NCBI RefSeq assembly: GCF_030272615.1
Contig: NC_081406.1
Span: forward strand, 115,661,783 to 115,725,782
Direction: 5' to 3'
Length of the DNA stretch: 64,000 nucleotides
Source: Cryptomeria japonica
Lineage: Eukaryota; Streptophyta; Pinopsida; Cupressales; Cupressaceae
Shown: positions 11,665-23,246 of the stretch, piece after piece
Numbering within the stretch: the first letter of the stretch is position 1
Layout of the letters: every line of letters begins with the position of its first letter
Translations under genes and position numbers: made by a program
Notes under the pieces: model-generated
The model's database searches: none
Seen by the model: the letters and a program-made list of their open reading frames with translations, nothing else
What the model was told of the DNA's origin: nothing

Positions 11665-14600
11665 ATGTCGAATTCTAACCATATGCCCATTCTAGAATTT
11701 GATGGGAATGATTATGATTATTGGTGCATTACGATGCTGACCTTTTTGATTGGAAAATATTTGTGGGAGATTATTGAATCAAGTTATGAGGAGCCAGCTG
11801 ATTGGAATGCTCTTACAGCCAATGAAAGAACAACAAGAAAGGAAGCAAGGAAGAAGAATGCTCAAGCTTTGTTTCACATTAAAATAGCTCTTGATAATAG
11901 CTTATTTCCAAGAATATCAGGAGCAACAACTGCCAAAGATGCCCAGAAGACTCTACAAGAAGCTTACCAGGGTAGTGATCAAGTTAAAGTGGTCAAGCTT
12001 CAGACTCTGAAGCAAGAATTCAAGAATTTGAAGATGCAAGAAGCTAAAAGTATAACTGATTATTGTGTCAGAGTCAAAGATGTGGTCAATAAAATGGCTA
12101 CACTTGGGGAAATTGTAAGCAATGAAGTTTTGATAAAAAAAGGTGTTGAGATCTTTGACACCCAGATGGAATCATATTGCAATAATAATAGAAGAAAGCA
12201 AGGATTTGACAAAACTACAGTTTGATCAATTTGTTGGATCACTAATGTCTCATGAAGAAAGATTGAAAGATTCTTTTGAAGGTCTAGAGAAAGCATTTTC
12301 CTCTAAATTATAAATCATAAAAAATGAAGATGCAAGTAGCAGTAGTGCCAAAATCAATCAAGGCCAAGCTAAAGGGAAAAGTTAAAATTATTCAAGAGGT
12401 AGAGGTAGAGGTGGCTCAAGAGGAAGAGGTGGTTCTAGAGGAAGAGGTAGAGGCAGATTTGATAAGAGAAATGTTCAATGTTACCATTGTAACAGGTATG
12501 GACACTTTGAAAGAGAATGTAGATTGAAAGAAGGTAACAATGCTAACTATGCTCAAGAAAGAAGTGAGAATCCTCCTGATCATTTTTATCTTATGCCACG
12601 GGTGAAAATACTATTAAAGATGTTTGGTACCTAGATTCTAGATGCTCTAACCATATGACAGGGAATGAGAAGTTGTTCTGAACAAAGAATGGAAGTTTCA
12701 AATCCAAGATCCAGCTTGGTGATGATAAATCGTTGGAGGTTACTGCCAAAGGAGCTATAAAGGTCCAAACAAAAGAACGTATAAAGAGTATTCATGATAT
12801 TTATTATACTCCACAATTGAAGTACAATTTGTTAAGTGTTGGGTAGCTATGTGAGAAAAATTATAAAGTAGTCTTTGAGAATAAGACATGTAATATCTAT
12901 GATAAGAATAAGGGTACTAGGGTGATCACTGTTGTTCCTATGACAAGAAATAGGATGTTCCCCTTGAGGTTTGGTGAACATAACAACAGTTTGGTAAATA
13001 GGGCTTATGAGGATTCAAGTTCGTTATGGCATCTCAAGTATGGGCATTTAAATTTTCATAGTTTGAAGTTTCTAACCTCGCATGCATTAGTTTCTAGTTT
13101 GCCCAAGGTAGAGGAACACAAGAAGGTTTGTGAATGTTGTGCTAAATGAAAGAATGGAAGGGAATATTTTCCAAAGGGCAATGCATGGAAGGCCAATCAC
13201 CCACTTCAGCTTGTTCATTCAGATATATGTGGTCCTATGCAGACTAAGAGTTTGGGTAAGTCATCATATTTCATCACTTTTATTGATGATTACTCACGAA
13301 ATTGTCGGGTATATTTTTTGAATGCCAAGGATGAAGCCCTAGATACATTCAAGAAGTTTAAAGCCCTTGTGGAAAATGAGAAAGGATGCAAGATCAAATG
13401 TTTAAGGACTGATCGTGGAGGAAAATTTTTCTCAAAGACTTTCTAGAGTTATTGTGATCTTAATGGCATCAAGAGGCAACTTACTAATGCATACACACCT
13501 CAACAAAATAGAGTAGCTGAAAAGAAGAATCAACCTGTTGTTGAAATGGCAAGGTGCATGTTACAAATCAAGGGATTGATCAATTCTTATTGGGGAGATG
13601 CAGTTGCTACAGTAGTGTACATCCTCAACCATAGCCCCACCAGTGCACTAAAAAAGATGACTCCTTATGAAGCTTGGTATGGAAAATGGCCTAATGTTAA
13701 TCATTTGAAAGTTTTTGGTTGTTTGGCTTATGTGCATGTACCTGATCAAAATAGACAAAAGTTAGATGCAAAGAGTGAGACATGTATTTTTATTGGGTAT
13801 AGTGAGAAAATAAAGTCTTATAGATTGTATAATCCCATCACAAATAAGCTTATTGTCTCAAGAGATGTAATTTTTTATGAAGGGGGAGTTTATGGTCATT
13901 TAAAAGGTCATGTTGAGAAGCCAAAATCTATTTTGAATGATGATATAAGTGCTAATATTGATCATGAGCAACCAACTAATGTTTTTGTATCCAATGGTTT
14001 AACTCCACCAAGCAACCCTTCATCAAGTTCTTCAGTACCAAGTTCAAGTCTAGCTTCTTCTCCAAGTTCGACAAGGAAGGTAAGGAGATTGAGTGATATC
14101 TACCAGAGGAGTGGAAATCAAGTACATGAAGAAAACCCAATAGGTGAGACAGTGAATTTTGCTTTATTAGCCAAGGCGGATTTTGAACCATCATGTTTTG
14201 AAGATGTATGTACTAATGAGGTTTGGATGCAAGCCATGGAAAAAGATATGGATTCCATTCATAGGAATGACACTTGGGAGTTGACAGAGCTTTCACATGA
14301 CAAGAAAAAGATTGGCACCAAATGGGTCTACAAGACCAAGTTTAACAGTGATGGGAGTGTCGAAAGACACAAGGCAAGATTAGTTGCTAAACGCTTCACA
14401 CAGAAGTATGGAATTGATTATGAAGAGAAATTTGCACCAATAGCAAGACAAGAGACCATTAGAATGTTGATTTCATTAGCAGCTCAGAAGAAGTTGAGCA
14501 TACATCATATGGACATGAAAAGTGTCTTCTTGAATGGGTACTTAGAAGAGGAAGTATATGTGGAGTAGCCACAAGGTTTTGAAGTGGAAGGAAAAGAGAA

Positions 14601-15661
14601 TCATGTCTACAGGTTGAAGAAGGCTTTGTATGGCCTCAAGCAAGCACCAAGAGCGTGGTATGTCAGGATTGATGGATACTTTCAGGAGAATGGCTTCCAG
14701 AGAAGAGTGATCTTACCCTTTACTTAAAACAAGAAGGTACTAATATTCTCATCATAAGTTTATATGTTGATGATCTTTTGTATATGGGTAGTAGTTCTAA
14801 GATGAAAGATGAATTAAAAGCTGCTATGATGAAAGAATTTGAGATGAAAGATCTTGGTCTAATGAAATATTTTCTAGGAATGGAGGTTTATCAAAGTAAG
14901 GATGAGATTTTCATTTGTCAAACAAAGTATGCATAGGATGTGCTGAAGAAATTTGATATGACTGATTGTAACCCTATCTCCACTCCAAGTGCTCATGGAG
15001 ATGTGTTATGTAAAAATGATGGTGCTGATTTAGTTGATGAGACAGCTTACAAAAGTATTGTGGGGAGCTTGATGTTTCTAACCCACACAAGGCCTGATAT
15101 TACATATTCAGTTTCACTTGTTTCAAGGTATATGACAAATCCATCTGAAATACATATGAAGGCAGTCCAGAGGATTTTGAGGTATGTGAAAGGGAATTTA
15201 AATTTTGGTATTCATTACTACTCTTCTGAAAAGTTCAATCTTGTAGGCTTTAGTGATTCAGATTGGGGAGGTAGTATGGATGACCATATATCTACATCTG
15301 GAAATTGTTTTTCTTTTGGTTCTGGTTTGATTACCTGGAGCTCAAAAAAACAAAGCATTGTTTCCCTCTCATCTACAAAAGCGGAGTATGTTCCAATTAC
15401 CTCAGCAGGTACACAAGCTCTTTGGCTCAGAAAAGTTTTGGAAGAAATTGGAGAAAAACAAATCTAGCCTACATTTATTGTGACAATATGAGTGCCATCA
15501 AGTTAGCTAAGAATCTAGTTCATCATAGCATGACAAAGCATTTTGATATGAAATATCACTTAATACGAGATTTGGTGCAGAAGAAAGAAGTTGAAATGAA
15601 GCACATTAACACTCAAGATCAACTAGTGGATATCTTCACCAAGGTAGTTGCAAAAGCTTAG
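11665..15661 (+). pseudogene. Copia gag-pol polyprotein, broken
   Basis: The gag start is at 11,665 (186 open codons with a UBN2-type capsid), then a frameshift near 12,150. An RG-rich stretch precedes one CCHC knuckle (CYHCNRYGHFEREC, about 12,479). The protease motif at 12,634 reads DSRC where DSGC is usual. GAG-pre-integrase (about 13,020), integrase core with TDRGG at 13,408 and GVAE-type QNRVAEKKN, then reverse transcriptase from about 14,200 with YVDD at 14,763-14,774, and RNase H with DSDWGG near 15,260 and the C-terminal FTK motif near 15,640. In-frame stops occur at about 12,310, 12,679, 12,844, 13,147, 13,444, 14,566 and 14,935, with further frameshifts near 14,700 and 15,465. It is not functional; stop 14,566 replaces the usual Q of the EQPQGF motif (CAG to TAG). 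Confidence 0.93.
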
Positions 15662-15714
15662 TTTTTGATACTACCAGATAAGATAGTAAGATCTCTTAGC
15701 ATCAAGGGGGAGTA

Positions 15715-16280
15715 TGTGGAAAACTGATGCTATTCACGCATGCAACTACATGCATTGCCACTATTCTTACAACTTAGCGTAAAAACTATCATGCACTGCC
15801 ATACGGTTTTTTAGTTTTTGCATGAGATTTATTAAGCTAAATATAGGAAGATTCGAATAGTTTTTTTTAGATTAGTTAATATTTGTTTTTAGTAAATAAA
15901 GCATGTTGTGCATGCACTTATTGTATTCTTAATTTAGGCAGTAGTTTTTTCCTATTTTTTAAGCTTGAGAATCTCGATATCTTCTCATGCAAATAATGCA
16001 AAGAAGATTTATGGACTGCAGTTATTATTAATTCTTCTAGGCTACAAATTCTTTATATACACAACCTCTTTGTAATTTCTAATTAAGTTGTTGCAATGAA
16101 AAATTTCGAGTGCAATAAAAATTTTGTGTGCAGTTTAATAACAGGGCATTCTGTTTTTTAATTCTGACTTGTGTTTCATTTTATCTCTGCAATTTTTATT
16201 GATGTTAGTTGTTTTCTCTGTTATAAATATTCTTTTCTTATCAGTTGTCTTTAGGAACAGAGACAGTTTCAGATTCTACA
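15715..16280 (+). repeat. 3' LTR of the Copia element
   Basis: 566 bp, TGTGGAAAACTG...TTCTACA, preceded by a purine tract (CATCAAGGGGGAGTA) and followed by the TGAAT duplication, after which LRK exon 1 resumes. Confidence 0.93.
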
Positions 16281-16368
16281 TGAATCGAGTTTGGAAAGTG
16301 TGTGTCAATTGAATGTTACAGTCTGAGTCGGTAATCTGGGCTCTAGAATTCAAGATGGGTTTCAAGTG

Positions 16369-17263
16369 TTGGGATTAAGGTATCTCAACTTTAGAGTCCA
16401 AATATGCTAATTTAATTATTTATTTTATGTTTTACCTACTTTGGAAGTCTTGAAGTTTTGGGAACTAGTATCATATGTTGCTATGTTGAGATTATGACAA
16501 ATTTCAAATACGACTATGACGGTTTCTAGTTCGGTGGGAGAGTCATGAAGAGTTATATTTTGGTAGTCTACATTTATGGTTTGAGTTCACTTTTGACAAG
16601 TGGTATGAGGTAAGGCAACCACCTATTTGGTCATGGTAACTTCTATGTTGTACTTACATTACATTTGGCAAGATGACCGTTTTGGAAGAGATAGGTATTG
16701 TTGCTTCAGAAGTTGCTATGTGCAACGTATCTTTGGATTAGCAAGGTGTTGCTTGTGACACAACTTACCTCTTGGGCTTTGAATATGGTTTTTGAATATG
16801 ATTTTGGAAACCATGGGCACATACCTCTTTGTGATGAGCTCTATTTATATATTAATGCTTTAGTAGTTTTGTAGGAGAGACAGGTTGATTATTTCTAAGA
16901 CATTATGCTACTAGAATTATTCTTGAAATATCTGTTGTAGCTACTCCTGGAGAGCATTGGCTTTGCACATTGTATTGTAATTGTTGTTCTTGAAATCTCT
17001 ATTGCAACTACTCTTGGAGGCTCTATACATTGTATTGTAACTATTGCTATTGCTGATAATACAATTGAGTCTGGTTTTTGGAGTGTAGATTTTTTAGAAA
17101 AGGTTTTCCCATGTAAATTTGGTGTTGTGGTTTTATTTATTAAATCTGATTTTATATGTGTTTATCTAATTTGCAATAGTTTAAAAGTTTGTAAGAAATT
17201 TTTGCATCACCTCTCCTATTAGATTTAGCATTTGGAAACGTTATTCCACAATTTGACTTCCTT
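16369..17263 (+). mobile_element. LTR-like insertion in LRK10L exon 1 relic (possible solo LTR)
   Basis: About 0.9 kb absent from the intact paralogue, where the flanks are adjacent (...TTCCAAGTGAAATGGG...). The insert opens TGTTGGGATTAAGG, typical of an LTR start. Near 17,103 it contains TTTTCCCATGTAAATTTGGTG, which resembles the conserved 3' part of plant Copia LTRs. Flanking TCAAG/CCAAG may be a target duplication with one change. The right boundary is uncertain by about 20 bp. No coding sequence. Confidence 0.55.
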
Positions 17264-18824
17264 TCACCAAGAAAAATGGGAACCCAACAAAACCTACACG
17301 GATTGCATGTTTGAGGATGGGTTCTGTGTGTATAATAAAATGGATTCAACGCAGATTTATTGCAAGCGGCCTAAAAGTGAGAACGTCTTCATTCTTAATA
17401 GCATCAAATTCTTTTTCTAAAAAATTTACAAAAAAAATTACTTTATACGGTGATCGAGCTGAAACTTTAGGAATCTGTTTTTGAAATTTATATACTGTTT
17501 TACGAAATTTCTCTAAATTATTTTGTAAATGTTGGTCACAAAACTTGTGTATGTGGCATTTGCGCCAGACAAGCCTCCAGGTGAGACTATTATTCTAGGT
17601 GAGCATTGTTGGGAATAAGATCTTTACTAATTTTGGTGAATTTATCGATTGGGGCTTTATGAGATGATGTATGCATTCCACTGGAAACAATTATTCATTG
17701 CATTTACTGAATTGAATGGATTGAGGCGTTGTGGACAATTCAAGGATTGAAACTACCATCATCGCAAATGACTACCCTTTCTTCCTTCATATATACTCAT
17801 CTCTCTATTATCTTTATAATTGTCTTTCATAGATATGAATATAAATCTTTTTAATTTGGGCCTTTTATTCAGGTGTAATCATTGAAACCGTTGCATTGTT
17901 ACTGATGGGAGCATTACTTATGTTTTGCTATGGTATATAAAGGAAAGTTACCTACTAACGATCTAGTGGCCATTAAAATGCTTGATTAGTCAAGGCTCTC
18001 TGAGAATCAATTCATGAATTAAGTAGCAACCATTGGAAGGATTGATCGTGTCCATTTGGTTCGCCTCATGGGATATTGCTATGAAGAACATAGAAACGCA
18101 TTGGTATATGAGTACATGGCTAATGGATCTCTAGATGAGTTTATATTTGCAGGAAAAGGGAAAGAAGCAATCCTAAAATGGGTACAGCTTTATTCAATTT
18201 CTCTGGGTGCAGCTCATGGAATAGCCCACTTACACCAAGATTGTGACAACCGTATCATTCATTTCGACATAAAAACCCCATAGCATATTAGTAGTTGAAG
18301 AGTTCACACCAAAGGTAGCTAAGTTTGGTCTGCCTAAACTTCGTGGGAAGAATGAAGACCATATATCAATGACAACAGCGAGAGGAATGCCAGGATATGC
18401 TGCTCCAAAGGTGTGGAATAGAAATTTGGGAGCTGTAACAGACAAATTAGATGTTTAGAGTTTTGGAATGGTATTATTGGATATGGCTGGAGGAAGGAAG
18501 AATGTCGATGTATAGGTAAGCTGGTACAATCAATTCTATTTTCCAGACTGGGAATTCAAGTTGATGGAGAATGGGCAGTTGGAAAGGGGGTTGAGAGGAA
18601 TTGGTAAAGAATAAATAGAATGTGAAGAGAAGGAGAAAGCAATAAGATTAGCCAAAGTTGGACTATGGTGCATTCAATACAATTTAAGAGATCGACCGAG
18701 CATGAACAGAGTGGTTCAAATGTTGGAAGGAAATGGTGATGATGTAACCAATCCTCCCCTGCCTTTCAATTCAATAATTAGGGTTGCACCTTGAATACAT
18801 TCAAGTGAAGAGTCTTTTGTGTAA

Positions 18825-19680
18825 GCAACGGGATCTCTTTCAAACACATCATATTGGTCATTGACATAATCCCATGGAGATGGGAACAAAAGAGCGAGAT
18901 CACACATTAGAAAGTGTTCGACCTCACCGACTATGCTAAGTGTCACTTTATTCCCATTTCATTGTGAATAAAAAGCAGAGTGAATTAGGAAAATAGAAAG
19001 TAGATTACCAAATCAATTCATGATGACACATTTTATCTAGATCAATTCGTAAAACATTTTAAAAGAACTATATACTTTCATTATCTCTTCCTAATTCTGA
19101 TGCATCTAAATATCACCACTAACATAAAAATTATTTACTTTTTATTTTAGAACTATAAACCTTTTTGTTATTACATTTAGCATTCAACTTTAACATTTCT
19201 TATTTGAAATTAAGTATCTTTAATTCAAATTTATTTAATCTAAATTAGTTCATACTTATTTCTACCTATTTTATTAATATGTTATTTTCCTATACACATA
19301 CTACATAATCTTAACTTTATAAAGGTTAAAGGCTTTCATCAAAAGATTGAGATTTTGTTCCGTAAATTGATCAAGTCAAATACGTTGGTAGCTTTGCCTA
19401 TGAAAAAAAGCCAGGAAATTTCGTAGAATTTGTTCAAGCCCACTTCATAGATTCCCGTATAACAATAATCATATTTCCACCCTGTCTGGTTCTTTCAGAA
19501 TAGAAATTAATTGTAAGTTTTAATTAATTTTATTTTCCCAAGGAAAAAACCTCACATCATCTAATTGAAATAATGATAATCTAAACACTCAGCACCCACA
19601 GTTTTATGGATTCGCTGCAATTTAAACTTCAAGCGTTGTTAAAAGGCTACACTTAAAACTTGTGAATCATTTTGTGGAAT
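18825..19680 (+). other. 3' flank of LRK10L pseudogene A
   Basis: Collinear with 34,980-35,870 downstream of the intact gene. It contains an AATAAA at 18,967-18,972 at the position of the intact gene's candidate poly(A) signal, then AT-rich sequence leading into the next LRK promoter relic. No other gene seen. Confidence 0.7.
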
Positions 19681-20170
19681 TCTAATGTTTTGTGTTGTTA
19701 TGCGCGACTCTGATCCTTCAAACAAAGCGCATGGAATTTTATTACTAGTACATGTGACAATGGCAGAAAGAGACAATCGAAATTGGTGGGAAATTCGTGT
19801 TAAATTTGTCTTCACGAAAGAATGGGCAAATTGGCGTATTGACTGGGTTAGTTTTGTTTTACTTCATTTCTAGTTGTAAATTAGATGAAAATGGAGGGAT
19901 TACTTCTCCATAGATGTGCCCCTATATACCACCTACATTTCGTCTTTCTTAACTTCAGAATACTAATATCATGCCTCGCTTTCTCATCTCGAAAGTGTCC
20001 AAACTGCAAATGCGGGGACTAAGTTTTCCGGAGAGAACAAAGGTTGCGGTGACCCTACGCTTCAGCTTTTCTGTAATCATGAAGTGAATATGCCTCAAAT
20101 TAATATTGGTGGCTACCAATAGTTCACACCAAAACCAAAAGAGTATGAATTAGACCAGCCATAAGACACC
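19681..20170 (+). pseudogene. LRK10L 5' relic: promoter plus start of exon 1
   Basis: Begins with the shared promoter module (GCGCATGGAATTTTATTAC; half of the W-box pair kept: TTGAC at 19,839-19,843, partner changed to GGCAA). It then shows a degenerate exon 1 from about 19,890: a leader/signal-peptide segment (..CLAFSSRKCPNCKCGD) followed by a stop, and sequence matching the GCGDPTLQL ectodomain motif. The match ends near 20,170. Closely related to the relics at 36,170-36,420 and 39,550-39,850, so this is an older, different LRK subfamily member that lost its 3' part before or during duplication. Confidence 0.75.
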
Positions 20171-21379
20171 CCCCTAGAGGGAGCTTGATTTAGAAACACT
20201 CAAATCTAATAATGAATCTATAATAATAAACATTTAAATCATAATAGGTGTAAAAGATTCTTTTTGTAAGTATTATCATAATATTATCAAAAGGTATCTA
20301 ATAATTTGTTTTAAATTTTTTGAATAGGTTTGTAATGACTATACATGATCTTGGTGTGACAATTGCTTCTTTTATTACTACATTAGAATTAAAATTATGT
20401 AGACATCTCTAGACAAGACTCTACGGTGTAGAAAAATGACTTTATCACCCTCTAACAACACCCACATAACAAATTACATTTTCTTCTATTGCTCTAGAGG
20501 ATCTGAAATATCAATTATAAACATGCCACCCTTTTCCACACACTGTTCACAATGCCCAACACCTAGCCTATCACATTAATTAAATCATCCCCTTTATCCC
20601 AATACTACAACATATTGAATCATATTCTAGTTATGTGAAAACCTCCAAGATGCATGCACATGATAAGGTATTGCTTTATAAGGGAATCCCTTGGAGCTAA
20701 TTATGATCCTAAGGTCAAACATTTTTACCCATGTTTTTACATCAACTTAAGAATGAAATTCATTAAATTATTTACTATGATGTATAATATGCTAAACCCC
20801 AAATTATATCAATCCATCCACAAGCTTACATGTCAATTTGCATCATCACTTAAGAAACATCATATATCATTATTATTGCATCATCGACTTACATCAAAGT
20901 CCTAAGCATTGCAATGCTATTTGCTTGTTGTCTTTGATTATTTGTATGAAGCCATTTGATCACGATTTGACAAAAAGTGAACATACCTTGCCTAACAAAC
21001 TCTTAAGTAGTGTCTATCAACATCATCATTTTTCATATGTATGTTGCAAACATCAAGATTAACATCTATTCCTAGTGTCAATATTTGTGAAGATTATGTT
21101 AACATGCAAATTTAGATTCACACATTACATAGTTAGAATATACATTAAAAATAAATCATGGTTGATGCTAGAAAGTCTATTAAATATTAAAATGTCCATG
21201 CAGATTTTTTTAGAAATCAAACAAAACAGGGGAGGCCATTTAGCTGAAACACCCATATCTAATCATAGTAGCAAGAAAAAAAGGAGCTTATTATGCCCAA
21301 ATTATAACAAGACAACATTGGCAATGGTATAGAACAAAGAGTAATATTGCTGACAAGCAAAAACAAAGATTCCCTTGCC
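20171..21379. other. Intergenic, no gene seen
   Basis: AT-rich sequence with only short unrelated frames. No repeats matching the rest of the window were recognised. Confidence 0.5.
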
Positions 21380-21893
21380 TCAGTCCCTTGAATCTAAGAT
21401 CGTTGCCAGAGATCACCACCGAGCACATTCTATTGCCTCTAAGAGCCACTCCACTTTCTCTAAGCTCAGCTACTCCTCATCTTCCTCACTGCAATCAAGA
21501 CTTCCTAGACCATCCAAACATTCATCATGCTTGTATTTCTACACCCAAGATTCATCTTCATTTACATCATCGCCCATGATTCTCTCTGCCCAACCCTTCT
21601 CCGAAAATCCAATTGCTTTGTTGAGAAAATCCAATCCTCTTCTAATTCAAAATTCTCTTGCCTCAGCTTTGCTAGTTCCATATAGTAAGAACTGGAAGCC
21701 TTAGCGCCTCCCTTGTTCCAGTTTTAACAACAAAATATTGTCTAGGGTGTGAAATTGTCATTTTTTCATCCACTAATAGAAAAACTCTATCCAAATCACC
21801 TAGAAAAGATTCTTTAAAAATACGATGACACAATATTTCTGCTACCACTTTCATTGCTCCCATGGAGAGCATTGTGGCTAAAACTATTGTCAT
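21380..21893 (-). pseudogene. Unassigned coding-like relic
   Basis: The minus strand has two stretches with protein-like composition. One is 73 codons from 21,893 ending at 21,672 (..KVVAEILCHRIFKESFLGDL). The other, in another frame about 21,685-21,420, includes RRGLDFLNKAIGFSEKGWAE and ..KYKHDECLDGLGSLDCSEED, interrupted by three stops (TGA, TAG, TAG). The composition is compact and acidic like a real plant protein rather than noise, and the stops suggest a gene fragment or processed copy. I do not recognise the family. Confidence 0.3.
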
Positions 21894-22524
21894 GATATTC
21901 GAATTAACTCAGTATCTATGATTAGCAAGGAGGAATTCCAGACCCTAAACAGATTTTATTGCATGTAGAATCAACCTATGTGAATAACACTAAGACTTTT
22001 GAAATTTGAATAATTATTTTCAGAACTTAGATAATTTGATGAACCAGTTACTATCATTTATCACAAAAATCTATATCAAAATTCAAACTAAATATTTTAT
22101 TTGTTTATATTTAAATATTTTTAATGTCGAGGCATTCTACAATTGAAAAAAGAGGTGGATTGTAATGATGTAAGCGTGTTAAAAAAAGGCTCTTCCTTTT
22201 ACCTTAAATTTGATAACCATTTACATGTCAAAATAGTAATCTATTTTCAAAATAACTCTATACTGATATGTCTTGTCATTTATTAAAAATATATATAAGA
22301 TGTTTATGCTAATTTTAATAATTCTAAATAATTAATTATTTAGATTTAATCATCCAAAAATGGAATTGTCTATGCAACAAATTAAAATACATAGACATAT
22401 AAAAGAAACACTTAATTGTTTTTTGAATGCCCTATACACCATGTTGTTTAGGTCCTCAATAGCCACGAGTCACAAAAACTACCTCCCTCTCACACCAAAA
22501 AAAAATGGGGTGTCCCGACAAAAA
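21894..22524. other. Intergenic, no gene seen
   Basis: AT-rich sequence to the left of the LTR remnant at 22,525. It does not match block R, although R lies on the other side of the element, so this junction is rearranged. Confidence 0.5.
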
Positions 22525-23175
22525 GACATACAGTTCACTGATAGTGAAAAGATGTTCACTGACACCCTGGCCAACAAGATTTTGTTTATTGTATTTTGTA
22601 TTTAATTGTAAAATCTTTTTGAAAGCCGACAAGGCGAATTGTAATAAGGCTCATATATAAGTATGAGATCTTAGAGAACATTTGTAATAGAGGAATATGT
22701 GAGATAGATAATATTTACGAATATGAAGGCAGATTGTGGAATAAGGTTTATGATTGTTGCATGAGCTTAAACCGGTACTAAACTTGACATAGCAAATGTT
22801 GATCCGAAGCAGTACATGACATTGGATCTATATAATCCACTTTTGTAAGTCAATGAGACTTCTCTTTTGTATTTAAGCAGTGAGCTTTAGGTAGTTGGCC
22901 TTCCTGCATGTGCAGGCCCCTATTGTATCAGTAATATTCACTTATTGGCTAGTAAGCGAATATTATGGGTCACAATTCCCACCAAGGTTTCCTCGTTAAA
23001 AATATTGTGTTATGGTGTTATTTCCATGTTGTGGTTATTGTTCTTATTTACTGCATTAATTCTTGTTTATCAGTATACTATTTTGAGATGTAATTCATTT
23101 AATAAGTTAAGAAAATCCATTAACCGGCAAGATACTAATTCACCCCCCTTCTCAGTATCTTTGGGAATCCTAACA
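22525..23175 (+). repeat. 5' LTR (left-truncated)
   Basis: 651 bp matching 28,447-29,114. The first roughly 115 bp of the LTR, present in the 3' copy, are absent. Ends ..AATCCTAACA directly before the primer-binding site. Confidence 0.9.
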
Positions 23176-23246
23176 ATTGGTATTAGAGCCTAGTCCTCTA
23201 TTTTCAAAAGCCTAACCACTTGAGGAAGATTCTGACACCGATACAG

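Larger units (their letters stand above)
11028..16280 (+). mobile_element. Full-length Ty1/copia LTR retrotransposon (decayed)
   Basis: A 5,253-bp element with LTRs at 11,028-11,595 and 15,715-16,280, both starting TGTGGA and ending CTACA, and flanked by a perfect 5-bp target duplication TGAAT (11,023-11,027 and 16,281-16,285). The primer-binding site at 11,598-11,609 (TGGTGTCAGACC) is of the initiator-tRNA-Met type. The polypurine tract CAAGGGGGA precedes the 3' LTR. Domain order gag, protease, integrase, reverse transcriptase, RNase H is that of Copia. The LTRs differ at several percent of sites by eye, so insertion is not recent. It sits in exon 1 of an LRK10L copy. Confidence 0.95.
10790..18824 (+). 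pseudogene. LRK10L receptor-kinase pseudogene (unit A), split by two insertions
   Basis: Decayed paralogue of the intact kinase at 32,615-34,979. Exon 1 lacks about 300 bp (signal peptide and start of the ectodomain): the leader joins directly to ectodomain sequence at about 10,790. Exon 1 is then cut at 11,027 by a full Copia element, resumes at 16,281, is cut again at about 16,369 by a 0.9-kb insert, and resumes near 17,264. Exon 2 lies at about 17,569-17,598. In exon 3 (from about 17,877) the sequence jumps near 17,925 from the membrane segment to just inside subdomain I, deleting the glycine-rich loop. Later changes include GAA to TAA near 18,020, a stop after DIK near 18,281, TAC to TAG near 18,455 and CAG to TAG near 18,512. 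The final stop aligns at 18,822-18,824. It cannot encode a kinase. Confidence 0.9.
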
